A stretch of 64,000 bases of DNA from contig CM043971.1 in the NCBI GenBank assembly GCA_014529385.2, forward strand, positions 83,342,340 to 83,406,339. The letters run 5' to 3'. This document shows, one piece after another, positions 23,267 to 34,199 of the stretch. The position numbers and the translations under genes are program-made. Source of the stretch: Adiantum capillus-veneris. Taxonomy: Eukaryota > Streptophyta > Polypodiopsida > Polypodiales > Pteridaceae. Every line of letters begins with the position of its first letter. Positions within the stretch are counted from its first letter, which is position 1. The notes under the pieces were generated by a model. It had not been told where the DNA came from. It ran no database searches and saw nothing but the letters and a program-made list of their open reading frames with translations.

Positions 23267-25072
23267 ATGGTTGGAAAACATTGTGTCACTGATGACAATA
23301 GCTCAAATGGATTCACAAATACCACTTCCTATCATGATCAGATTAATGGAGCAATCAACTATGTATCAATTACTAGCTGGAACGGGGTATTGCTCTTATG
23401 CATTAATCCTAAAGAAAAAGAACAGTACCTAAGTCAAGCACATGTTACCATAGTAGGACTTCACTTTGCGAAAGGCCAAATAATGCAACGAATCGTGAGA
23501 CTTGGAGTATTTTGGCCAACTATGAGGAGAGATGTTCGAGCGTTTGTAAAAGATTGCCCTCAATGTCAAAAACAAACACCCATACCTCATGTAACATTGT
23601 TTCAAATGTCACTTGTTCCTAAGTGGAGTATCTATCTAGTTACTTACTTATCGAGCTGAACATTTCCTGAGGATATGAATAAACGTTGTCAAAGAGCAAT
23701 TGAAACTGAAGCAAGAGACTACGCTCTTATTGGGAACCAATTGTATCAGAGAGGTAAAGATCAACATTTGTGTCTTTGTGAAAATGAAAACGAGTATATT
23801 CCGATTATAGAACAAGCACATGCTGGATTAGCTGGAGGTCACTTTTCTAGTGATACCATTGTAAGAGCAATCTTGATGGCAGGTATATTGGTGAACCAAT
23901 TTTCAGATGCCAAAGGTAATATGTCAAAGGTGTGGCTGCTTTGTGAACAATGAAAATATATTCCGATTATAGAACAAGCACATGCTGGATTAGCTGGAGG
24001 TCACTTTTCTAGTGATACCATTGTAAGAGCAATCTTGATGGCAGGTATATGGTGGCCAACACTTTTTGCAGATGCCAAAGAATATGTCCAAAGGTGTGAT
24101 GCTTGTCAACATGCAAAAATGCCAACACGAGTAGATAGCATGCCCTTAAGACCAATGATGGGGGCTAGAGCTTTCGCAAAATGGGATATAGATTTTGTTT
24201 GACCAATACATCCACCTGCTTATAGAACCCAAGCTCAATATATCATTGTACTTACGAACTATTTGACCAAGTGGGATGAGGCTAAAGAAACTCAAAAGAA
24301 TGATGCCAGAACCGCTGTTGCATTCTTATATGAGTACGTATTCACGAGATATGGACTGCCGATAGAGATTGTCAATGATTGGGGAACTCATTTCCTCAAT
24401 GAGGTAATCGAGTATCTGCTTAATGAGTTGATGGTCATCCATAATAAATCAGCTCCCTATCACCCACATGCAAACAAACAAGTTGAGCATATAAATAAAA
24501 TTCTTAGCTCGGTGCTGACTAAAGTGGTTAGTTCAGGAAGGACAGAATCTCCATGCTGCTCTATGGGCTTATCAAGTTTCATTCAACACAGCTTTAAATG
24601 CTACACCCTTTAACCTTGTTATGGTCTTGATGCCATACTTCCAATAGAATTTCGATTCCCGACATTAAGGGTAGCACAAAATCTTGAGTGGATTGGACAT
24701 GAATTGTTAGAAAGAATTGAAGATTTGGAAAATCTAGATGAGCAAAGGCTAACGGCTGTAGCTCATATCTATGCACAAAAGCAGAAACAAAAACAGTTTT
24801 TTGATTCCCACTTAATCACAAAAATCTTCAAGAAAGGGGACTTAGTTTTAGTCTATTCCCTTAAGCAACACATTCCCAAGTTTAAGAAAAAGGGAAATAG
24901 AACGTTTATCATTGAAGATGTATCTCCAAGTGGAGCAGTAAATTTGTCCACCCTAGATGGTGAACCAATGGCTAATTGGATTAGTGGATGTCGTTTAAAG
25001 AAATACAATTTACTACTAACCAATGAATTGCTAGAAAGAATGCATACATCCAAGCAAAGAAAGGTCAAATAA
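23267..25072 (+). pseudogene. Element 1 integrase
   Basis: Two H2C2-like zinc modules occur. One is at about 23450-23580 (HVTIVGLHF ... CPQCQ). The other is at about 23970-24115 (AHAGLAGGHF ... CDACQ) and is itself partly duplicated. The DDE core has KWDIDFV (with GGA changed to TGA just after), EIVNDWGTHF, and ANKQVEHINK, so all three acidic residues remain. The C-terminal part (24704-25072) reads FKKGDLVLVYSLKQH and SGAVNLSTLDGEPM, a typical gypsy integrase tail without a chromodomain. Frameshifts near 23650, 23950 and 24600 break it. Confidence 0.86.
23780..24055 (+). repeat. 162-bp-offset tandem duplication in the integrase zinc region
   Basis: About 100 bp starting ATATTCCGATTATAGAAC and ending CTTGATGGCAGGTATAT occurs at about 23796-23886 and again at 23958-24048. 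The first copy runs into altered sequence; the second continues the proper integrase. Confidence 0.9.
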
Positions 25073-25078
25073 CAATAG

Positions 25079-26038
25079 GTTATTGATGAAGCCCAAGAGG
25101 AAGCTCGGCTTTGGGTACTCAAGCGGAAAGCTGCTCTCAAGAATCAATAGCTACCGATTCCCATCAACACTCTGGAAATAGATGATCGACAATGGGAATT
25201 ACCTAAAGACGCAGTTTCAATAGATGAGGAGTGGTTAATTGGAATGGAACTGCACATCAAAGAACAGTTCAACAATCATAGCACCAATGCTTTGGTCAAC
25301 AAAGGAGCTAGAGTAAATGCAGTCAGTTATTCCACATACAAGAAGGCAACAAGTCAAGTATTGACGGCAGGAATAGTGACAATCAAAGGATACAACAAGA
25401 ACCCAACTCCAACATGGGGAGTAGTCAACTTGAACGTGATAGTACATGGATGTTCATGTCCTCACCAATTTGTATGCTTAACAGATGAACACATGAATGA
25501 GACGATGATTCTTGGAATTCCCTGGATGCGAACATACAAAGCAGTATCAGATTAGGATACAAATCAGCTAAAGCTATCACCTAAAGGAGGGCAACTCATT
25601 GTTCCAATTGCACCAAGCAAAGAGGAATGGAAAAGAAGAAATCAGTAGACCAAACCACGAAGTAATCAATATTTTCCATCCCCTCGACAATCAAATTCTA
25701 CAAGTAGCATGAAAATTTGGGTACCAAAAGCACAGCTTAAGGATAAACCGATTCAGATCTGGGTGCCTAAAACTTCACCAACAAAACAAAAGAAGGTTCC
25801 AAGGTTCAAAACACAGAGACAAGCATCTCCGAGCAAGGAACCTAACATGGAAATGGTTTGGAACAAAAAGGAGCACTTATCTTCTCCAAAAACCGCAAAA
25901 CCAATCAAGCAATGGCAAGTTAAGTCTCAAAAGACTCCACCACACCATGCCGCACAAGCCGACCAAGCTACCAATGGCGAGAAAAATCTCGACAACAATA
26001 AAAAGTGCTACCAACACCTCAAACAATTAGTGTGCTAA
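25079..26038 (+). pseudogene. Post-integrase protease-like domain and basic tail (element 1)
   Basis: 25244-25555 encodes a block laid out like a retropepsin. ALVNKGARVNAVSYSTYKK stands where ALxDSGAxxNxIS would be. It is followed by a middle beta-rich part, then ETMILGIPWMRTYKAVSD, equivalent to the ILGxPWL end. The active-site Asp and Ser read Asn and Lys, so it would be inactive. 25709-26038 is a Lys/Pro-rich tail with two WVPK repeats. It sits directly after integrase, where Athila-like elements carry an envelope-like frame. Function is unknown. Confidence 0.55.
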
Positions 26039-27640
26039 AACATCCTGATGGTACAATCAAACAGAGAGCACACAAGCTACAAGATTGATTTTTGGAAGAC
26101 ATCAACAGCAAACCTCGACATCGAAAACCCTTTAGTCAATTACTCAAGACCCAGCTCTTGCACAACATATTGGTTTGAATTGCATTGATCTTCATAGCAT
26201 GGTAGAGCCAACCACGGCTATGCATAGACACAATTGTTCAACCCATGCACACAGTCATCCCGGAGTACACCATCTAGGAGGGGTGGAAGGGCACTAAGTA
26301 CTAAGTAGTTAAGGGCAAGGTTTGAACAGGGAGGAAAAAGTTTAATGTTAACGTGTGATTTTTTGTAAAATTACCTAATAATTCCATTATAATTCATCAT
26401 CAAGGGAACATTCATTGATAATATCTTCCCGATGAGTGTAAATAGTGTATATACTATCAGAAAATCATAAAAAATAGTCCTTTTTTGGATATTTTTCATC
26501 ATTTTTATTGATAAGGAGGCTTAAAAATAGAAAATTCCATCAAAAAACAATAAAGCTATATTTCTCAATGGATTTTATTAATTATTGGATTTTTACTTTA
26601 CTTTTTCAGAGCATTTTGCTATTTTCTTTGATTTTTCAAATAAACAGGTTAAAAATCATAATAAATAGAAGGGAAGCTCCGATGGAAAAACGGAAGACAT
26701 GTTGGTGATAAAAAAGACAAGGCGGACAAGCACAAATGTTTTTGATGAAATCAGAAGATGGAAGCGAGAAGCCTAAATTAGGCGGCCAGGCCTACTTTTG
26801 CAAAATTCTTGCAGAATGAGATACAGGAATCCAATTAGGGAAATTTTTTAGTGTAACATAGATTTCATGGCCTAGTAGGACTAATGGGGGAATCTGGGGA
26901 AAATTGGTTCGGGAAGTCCGGGTATAGATATCCAAGGCAAGCTAAAACCACCTCATTTCCACTTGCAGCCTTTGCAGAGAGAGATTTCGGCCTCTTTCGC
27001 GCGACTTTTCTAGAGCCCACAGTTGACCATTTTCAGCACCATCTCACACGAGACATGAGGGGTAAGTTCTTTACTCATCAATGATCCATTTTGTACGGCC
27101 GGTAGCTAGTCTAAAGACCTAGAAAAACCCTAGGAACCAAGCAGTGCACGAAGACCTACGACCAAAAACTGACCATAGCGGCCTGCCAGCTCGACCAAAT
27201 CAGATGGGATTTGAACCATAGCATGCCCTAGCATAACACAACCTTTCTATATCATTCGTTAACCATTCGGCAGGGGTCGAGGGGGTCCCCAGTAGAAAAG
27301 CTAGGTTTTTGGCAAATGCCAGAATTCCGATCTGACTCCACAGATGGCTTGCTTATGATGTCCATATACAATGTATATGATTGGTTTGGTGAGATCCATC
27401 AAGAAAAGCCCTCGAAAAGCAAAAAATGACTTGAACATTACAAAGCGTCAAATTGGACATACGGGATCAAACTGACTCCAAATGAGCCAGAATTGGACAG
27501 GTTGCTTCACGACTATGTTGCGAACAAGTCCAAAGCCTCCAAGTTGACCGACCAACCCAACAGATAGTGTAGTCACAAAAAATGGTGATCTCAGAGTCGA
27601 CAAAGCACAAAGTGATGCCGGCATGACCAAACTTGACCAA
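26039..27640. other. Element 1 3' non-coding region
   Basis: No credible gene. A purine tract (AGGAGGGGTGGAAGGG, about 26277-26292) follows the coding region and could be an internal polypurine primer. The rest is AT-rich. Confidence 0.5.
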
Positions 27641-29800
27641 ATTCAATTTTGGACTTGTATTAGGTGTATGGAATATGTCTAGGTCAAAATTTGTGAGCTT
27701 TGCAAAGAATTTGTCACTGTTGTAAATAATCGCGATTATTTACTTTTGCATCAGTTTTGCTTGGAAATTGTCACCTCACCTCACCTATCATGTATACACA
27801 CCTAATGCATGCCAAAAATCAAATATGAGCCAAAACGACCACCCATTACTTGGAAAATTGTCAAAAAACGCAAAGAAGTTTTGGCAAGCCAAAATTTGGG
27901 TTATGGACCACAATTTCTTGATCCAAATCACCTTATATCTCATAGCCAAGGTCTATACAATGTCTAGAACCAGTTTGTACCAAAAAATGACATTTTTTGA
28001 AGAAAAGTTAATAATCACGATAATTTACTTTCTGGTCAAAGTTGGGGAGTTTTGATATTTTGCCATCATACATCCAAAGTACATGATGTGCTGAGCCCAC
28101 TAGCCAAATTTGAACCAATTTGGAGCCCAAAATCTTAACACTAGGTTGGTAATGTGACACTTTTATGTCCTGGGACACTTTTATGTCCTGTTAATTGACC
28201 ATTTTCCTTGAATTATGTCAAGAGTTTCAAAATGGAGTTTGAGGTGCTATCTATCTAGAAAGTTGTCTCGTGAGCTGAAAAAAACTCGACATTTTTTTGG
28301 AATACCATTTCCATCTTTAACCTTGTCCTTGCACAACATTTCACAACCTAAACTCTGTGAAAAAACGGGTCCTGTTTTTGGCTTTTTTTAACTTTTTGCA
28401 ACTATACCACTCTAGAATTCATTTTTATGAGGTCTATAATGCTAGAGAACTATCTTTAGTAGTCCTCAACATGTCCTGATGTTTCTAGGGAGAAATAAAT
28501 ATTAAAGTTGTAAGTTATGACCAAATTACAAAAATTGTCAAATCCTGTTTTTTAGCCAATTTTAGCTCTTCTATGATTTTTTTGGTGGATTTCATGATAT
28601 CCAAATGCATTTTTTATTTTCTATGTCGCATATTGTAACATAAATCTAATATTCCTTGAGTTTTGGGGCACCTAATACCCTATTTTGCATAGTACACAAC
28701 GATGCTTGATTTTTTCAATTATAGAAGAAAACGAAACATTCTAGTATATCAAGTATAGCTTTTTCAATATTGTTAGTTTCTTGTGACAACAAAATGCATT
28801 TTGTAGGTAGTAACCATATCTAATCATAAGCATCAAATTTGGCTAGATATTGAATAGTTTCTATGGGATTCTACAACTCATAATGTTGAACCCAGTTTTT
28901 TCATGTTTGCTGTTTTTAGCACTTCATCTTTGTCTCCAAGATTCCCCTTGGTAAGAGATGTATTATTCTTTTGACATGGTCCATGGCTCCTTATGAACAT
29001 AAAGGACAATAGGGAACTAAGAAAACATGCGTATATTATTTGTATTGAGCGTGGCTATAGAAACTTTGATGATAGGTTTGCAGAATGGTAAAAATTCAAC
29101 TTTTTTGTACCTAATTATTTTGGCAAAACAAAAAATAGTGAGTGAGAAGCAATCATATGTTCTGATCACCAACCCATTGAAGTTAACTAGGGAATTTATC
29201 TCAAGTCCTACAAAAATCCCTAATCTTATTTTTATGCAACAAAACGTAAGAAATGACTGTTTTGATGAAAATGCATTGGTCCATCAACTTTGGAGGCTTG
29301 GTGTTACCAAAAGATAAGAAATTTTACAAGTTTCTTATTTTTTCCATGTGTAGTAGGCCTTGAACTATAACCTCATGAAAGGATTTTACAAAATGAGTGG
29401 ATCTACTATGGTTTTGGAGGTTTTTTTCAAAACCCTGAAAGGACACTTTTATGTCCTGTTAGGTTACCAACCTAGTGTTAAAGACCCTTTATATCTACTG
29501 TTTTAGAGACCTAAAGTCAAAATCTGGTACCATTTTCACCCTATGATCGAAATGAGCCCATATTTCACTCAGAGCATGTATTTGGTATATACTTCAAGCC
29601 TATGAAGCCAAGTTTGCAAAAAGTTGAAAAATTTTCTCAGCTGGAAATAACGCGATTATTTACTTTGGTTGCAAATATTTGTTTTGACTTTATAGTTTTG
29701 TTCCTTGCATGTTTTTATGTATCTATGCTTGTTCAAAAATTGATTTGAAGCAAATTGGACCAAAATTGTAGCAATTTTAGCCTAAAGGACATTTTAGAGA
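27640..29800. repeat. Second array of about 290-bp diverged repeats (element 1 3' region)
   Basis: The same AT palindrome as in the leader occurs at 27724 (AAATAATCGCGATTATTT), 28009 and 29645. Spacing is about 284 bp, then 1636 bp. Subtracting the inserted TTAA element (1339 bp plus 4 bp of target) leaves about 293 bp, so the period is kept. Confidence 0.8.
28139..29477 (-). mobile_element. TTAA-flanked DNA element, full-length copy (1339 bp)
   Basis: Ends are CACTAGGTTGGTAA in inverted orientation, flanked by TTAA on both sides (28135-28138 and 29478-29481). Subterminal GGACATAAAAGTGTCC motifs, themselves hairpins, occur near both ends. Two further copies at 36765-39221 share the sequence. 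A 96-codon open frame (29027-29317) is partly kept in all copies but resembles nothing I know. The element is non-autonomous by size. TTAA targeting recalls piggyBac, but the terminal bases do not fit a classic piggyBac end. Confidence 0.82.
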
Positions 29801-29850
29801 AAATTTCGACAAATCTGCTAACTTTGCACTCTATTCACTGAACAAGAGCC

Positions 29851-31044
29851 ATGCAAGCAACGGAGAGGGCCATGAAGAAGCTCAACTAAAAGGAAAAGCT
29901 ACAGGAACTGCCCGTATATCAGTTGGATCCAGAGTTAGTCAAAGTAGCCAAGGCATCATACCTCTCCAGAGAATAGCTACAAGAGCATCACACTACAGTC
30001 TTCACTGGAAGGTTCAAAAGTGAAGAGGGACATCAAGTCGAGTTGCAACTCCTACCCAAAGAAGTCTATGATGTAGCCACAAATCCAAAGACCAAAGAGG
30101 CTAACCGCAGGCTGGGACTCAAGGATTTCTATGAACAAGAGCCTTGCAGAGTGGATTTTCAGAAAGCTTATGAGCTTTTATCCACCATTAAAGAAGATGG
30201 AACTGCACAGATCTCTGACACCCAAGGGAACAAGGTGGAAGTAGTGATAACTGAAGATATAGTGGTAGAGGCACTCAGACTGCCCACAAAAGGAATGACC
30301 ATGCGAGCAAGGGACAAAAAACAGCCGGAACCTTTACCAAAGAGACAGCCATGGCTACCTTCACCGATTTAATTCACAAACAAGTGGAAGAGCCAGCCCG
30401 CTTGTACCACCAACACTTCCATTTTTTGGCAAAAAGGCCACCAAGGTACACTACGCCAAATCACGCCGTCGCCACCACATTCACTCAAGTTCTCAAGTCG
30501 ACAACAAGGAAACCAGTGGACCACGTGCAGTATGTCTTGACTACCATAAAGGGCACCAAGAAAGAAGGCAAAATCACCTACTTGGGTGCGCCAGAGGTCT
30601 TGACGAGGATAGCATACCATGTCATTGGCATGGCCGACAATTTACCATCTGCTCCTTCAGGACCAAAACACCTGGATATTGGCAGCACAACCCTCTCCAA
30701 GAGCTACAAGATCACGAAAGAGATCATATAAATCCGATGAAGAATCAGTCTGCTACTGACAGCTCGCCGGAAAGGCACAACAACGAGAGCTCGGATAACA
30801 AGGAAAAGAGAGCTCGTAGAGAGAAATGAAAAGAAAAGTTGTGGCCGTCCACCAAGAAGAGCCCGCACAAAAGCAAGCATGCTTTGAAAGAGAGAAACAG
30901 GACTACCAGCGCAGTAGACAAGCACAAGGGAAGGACCAAGAAATGAGTGCCTACTGGACTTAAAGGCCCAAGGACAAAGCATCATACAAGAAAAGAGGCT
31001 GAAGATCCGACAGAGAGTTTGGAAAGAATGTATCAAGAAGCATT
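29851..31044 (+). pseudogene. Element 1 extra 3' reading frame, N-terminal part
   Basis: ATG at 29851 starts MQATERAMKKLN. In-frame TAA and TAG occur early, then it is open as LQLLPKEVYDVATNPKTKEA and QKAYELLSTIKEDG to about 30345. A frameshift there leads to LIHKQVEEPARLYHQHFHFL and YLGAPEVLTRIAYHVIGMAD, ending at 30731. Lys/Gln-rich coding-like sequence follows up to the inverted LTR. I do not recognise a domain; extra frames near the 3' LTR are known in some plant gypsy lineages. It may originally have continued into the minus-strand block at 34150-31745. Confidence 0.5.
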
Positions 31045-31741
31045 GCTCATCGGCAAACAATTCACATCCGTTAGAGCATCAAATGACATCCAAACGTAGC
31101 AAAACTTTCAGGACAAGTTTATAAGACCTAAGAAAACACACTTATGATCTCAAACCCCACTTTAGGTCAAGCTCCAAAATCGTGATTATTAACATCAGTG
31201 GATTTTTGACCTAGTCGTTTTCGACCCAGAATGCATCTAAATGCTTAGCAATGATGCCCCAATACCCCGCCTATGCTTAGTTTTCAATTTGAAAGTGTAA
31301 ATTCCTAGTTATGGTGAAATTAGGCTGCGGGCCGGCAATGCCAAAAGCTACGAAATACTACAAACTGCTTACGTCAATGCGTAGAGCTCTTACCTACGGT
31401 TGCAATTTAACAAACGCAGTCGCAACATGACAACTGGGGAGGGAGTAGAAAGCGCGAGAAGGAGAGGAGTGAGCGCCGTTAGCTTACGCTGTGTATTTCT
31501 TATCCAAAACTTGTAAAAAAATTACACAAATTGGCTTTTATACCTTAGCCAAGGTTTTTGGGTGGTCAAAACTAATAATCTGGAGTTCTACCAAAGTTGG
31601 GAAATAATTGGCTAATACAATCTGGAATCTTGTAGTTTATCCGAGAAAATAAGAGTTACAATATTCCCGATTTATCAAAATAATAAATGTTTTACAAAGA
31701 GAACTCCAAAAAATGGTGTTCGTGTAAGCTGCTGCTAACAT
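31045..31741 (-). repeat. Partial LTR of element 1 in inverted orientation
   Basis: Reverse complement of the first about 700 bp of the 13472 LTR, from TGTTAGCAGC (31741) down to CCGATGAGC (31045). Homology stops exactly where the 5' LTR carries its foldback. Sequence next to its outer end (minus strand ACAAGGGTAA) could be a polypurine tract, as expected for a 3' LTR. Confidence 0.85.
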
Positions 31742-31744
31742 TAC

Positions 31745-34150
31745 CCTTGTGTCGTCCCTTGACACAGCTTTATGGGCTGAAATAGTCTTCGGGTTGATGA
31801 CTCGCGAGGTGGTCTTTAAGCGCATCCAGTGCCTTCTGGTATGTGATTCTTCTTTCTTTGTCGGGAACTTGCAAAAATTGCATGGTCACTGTATTCTTCA
31901 GCTCCACCATTGAGTAGCCTACAAACCTGGATGTAAGGTTGCTAATCACCGGCGCAAATATCTTCGTTCACCAGGTGAAGAATTCAGTGTAGATAGCTTC
32001 TTCAAATGCCAACATATTATTCGATGGCAAGAACATACATCTGGCATACAAGCCGTAAAGGACTTCTTCCGAAGGTTGACCACTCAGATATCGTAGCATA
32101 AGCCTTTGTTACGTTTTAAAAATGACATCCATGGGGCTCCTGTTTGCTCAGGCTCATTAAAAACTTGGATGCATGCGAGCAACATTCTGTAGATCTTATA
32201 TAACATGGCACATGAGAGATCCGGTAGACTCTTGAAGAAAGACACGGCGCCCGGTAGGGTTTTCACCATGTATTCCTTGGTTGCTTGTCCTCTCTCGGGA
32301 GCTGGCAGTCTAGGGTAGTTTAGCCAAGTTGGCCTCTTCTTTGTCAGTGATTCATGCGCTTGCCATGTCCTTACTCTGGGTACAGGACAGAAAGTTGGAT
32401 CTCTTTGAAGGGTTGCAGGTGCTCTTGTGAACAGAATGAGATATCTCGGATTCTTGTTCAACCAGCTTAACCTCCACTTTGGGTGGTCTTTATTTGCACC
32501 ATCTTCTTGCATGTCTTTGTACATCCTCTCTTTTACCTATAGTAATTCCACTTTGATGAGAGGGTATGGCAAGGATTGCTGATGCCATTAAGCATTGATC
32601 TAATTGGGAGTGAGTTGAGTGACGTTGACAGAGTGTAGAACTCTCAACTCCCAATCCATTGCGGCTTTCCAGTGCTCATCCACTTCTAGGGTGATCTTCT
32701 CTTTCAATGCGTCTTCTTCAGCTTTTGACATATGGACCATTGGCACTGTGTCTGCATCTGTGATGTGAATTTGAAAATCCTCATCACCCACTTGGCTCTG
32801 TTGTGGGTTGTGTCTCAAACTCAGCAAATGAGACCGAAGGTATGTCTATCTGTGGCGGCTCTGAAGGGCCTGCCTCTTCCAGTGTTTCTGGCTTTCCATC
32901 TCTAGGGAGTTGGTTAACTCGCTTGAGCTCTGCTATTTCCTTTAGGAGCTCCTCTGCTCTCTGAACCCGCATCAGTGCCAGGTCCCAGCGCTGTGATTGT
33001 TTGAGCTTTAATTCCAAATCAAGATCTTTGTTCTTCTTTTTGAGTGCCTGGTATACTTCGTCAGTCCCTTTGATCAAGGCCACGGCAGGATTTTCTCTTA
33101 TTTGCCGTAAGAAGATTGCCTGATCATTGATCCGCTGTTTAGAGTATTATAGAGAAGCATTGGCAACATCTAATTGCACCTAAATTTTTGGAGTTGACAA
33201 ATATTTCATAAGAAGTTCATGCGTAACTTTTGTCAGCTGCTCGTCTTTTGCTTTGCAAGCATCATATAATTTGGTGAGAAAATCACCTACCTCCTCCATT
33301 TCTTTTTGTTTCCTATCTCTAGCTAGCTGATGCTGTTCAGCTTCTGCTTTCATCTCTTGCACCTCCGAAGATCGGTGATGATAGTCATCATGTCTTCTAA
33401 CTCTCCTTGGAGAGCGTCGATCACCATCTCAAGCTCTTTGGCCTTTGTGCTGCAGCTTAGTGCTGCTGAACGGAGTCTCTCCGTCATTTCTTGCATATTC
33501 ATTTACTTGTAGTATAACCTCGTCGTTTGACTGCCAATCCTCTTGTCTTGCTAGCTGAGATGTGCATGCAGCCTCATGTGTGTGTCTTTCTGTTGCGTCA
33601 TAGCTGTTGGTTCCTCTTGTGTGGAGGTAGAGGATCGGTCTTCTTCTTTGTCATCCCGAGGCCTTGTTGCCTCGGTGGTTTTTGGCTAAGTGGAAGTAGA
33701 GGGTGTTTCATCCTTCTCTTGCTGTGCTGCAATAGAGGATGTTGGATCATATCTTGCTATCTCTTTTGGTGCCGAACTTTCTTCCTTCTCTGGCTCGGGT
33801 TATTTCTCTTGTGCAGTGGTAGCCCCTTTTTTTGGCTCTGCTTCTTTATCGTTTTATTTCTCTCGCTAGTCCACATCTTGTGCAGATTCTGCTTCTTTGT
33901 TGGATTTAGATTCATTGGTTCTCTTTCTCAGGTGATGGTGGTGGGCTTGGCATGGGATGGTCATGTTGTTTTGTAGGGGGTGAGGTGGGTCTGGGAGATC
34001 AGTAACTTTGTTCTTGTGCTTCTTCTCTAGCCGTCTCCTTGACTTGTCTTTGTTCCTCTGCCTCTTTGGCTTTCCTTGCTACGTCTTATGCCTCCTTCAG
34101 CTTGAGGGCTTCAGCCGATGAGAATGAAGAGCTCCCAATTTGAGCAGGTG
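31745..34150 (-). pseudogene. Coiled-coil reading frame next to inverted LTR (element 1 family)
   Basis: Minus-strand blocks from 34150 to 31745. First come Ala/Lys/Glu-rich sequence (ARKAKEAEEQRQVKETARKE) and Pro-rich linkers. Then a clear coiled coil (33362-33180, and 33083-32784 with LKKKNKDLDLELKLKQSQRW). A globular part (32524-32084) has PKWRLSWLNKNPRYLILFTR and FFKSLPDLSCAMLYKIYRML. A further stretch runs nearly to the LTR. At least three frameshifts or stops. It lies just upstream of the LTR in the LTR's own orientation, as a 3' accessory frame would. No family recognised. Confidence 0.5.
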
Positions 34151-34199
34151 AACGACTTGCTGCAAGTGGAAAAAACTTCAACCCTAAGAGCCATCCCAT

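Larger units (their letters stand above)
13472..31741 (+). mobile_element. Ty3/gypsy LTR retrotransposon (element 1), non-chromoviral, decayed
   Basis: Order on the plus strand: 5' LTR 13472-14832, tRNA-Asp-like primer site 14835, repeat-bearing leader, gag about 16833-19323, protease about 20.3-21.0 kb, RT and RNase H 21.8-23.2 kb, integrase 23.3-25.1 kb, a protease-like domain 25.2-25.6 kb, a long 3' non-coding region, and an extra frame 29851-31040. No direct 3' LTR is present. Instead the first half of the LTR is found inverted at 31045-31741. PR-RT-RNH-IN order makes it Ty3/gypsy, and lack of a chromodomain separates it from chromoviruses. TTAA-element insertion, duplications and many stops show it is old. 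Confidence 0.85.

Noticed and set aside
28139-29477. CACTA transposon, because the ends start CACTAG
   Set aside because: The flanks are TTAA, not a 3-bp duplication, and the terminal sequence departs from CACTACAAG after six bases.
30704-31060. Hydrophobic minus-strand frame of 118 codons
   Set aside because: It is the antisense of Lys/Arg-rich coding on the plus strand, which reads as hydrophobic by complement.
13472-31741. Endogenous pararetrovirus (caulimovirid) origin
   Set aside because: LTR, tRNA-Asp primer site and integrase are present, and no movement protein was seen.
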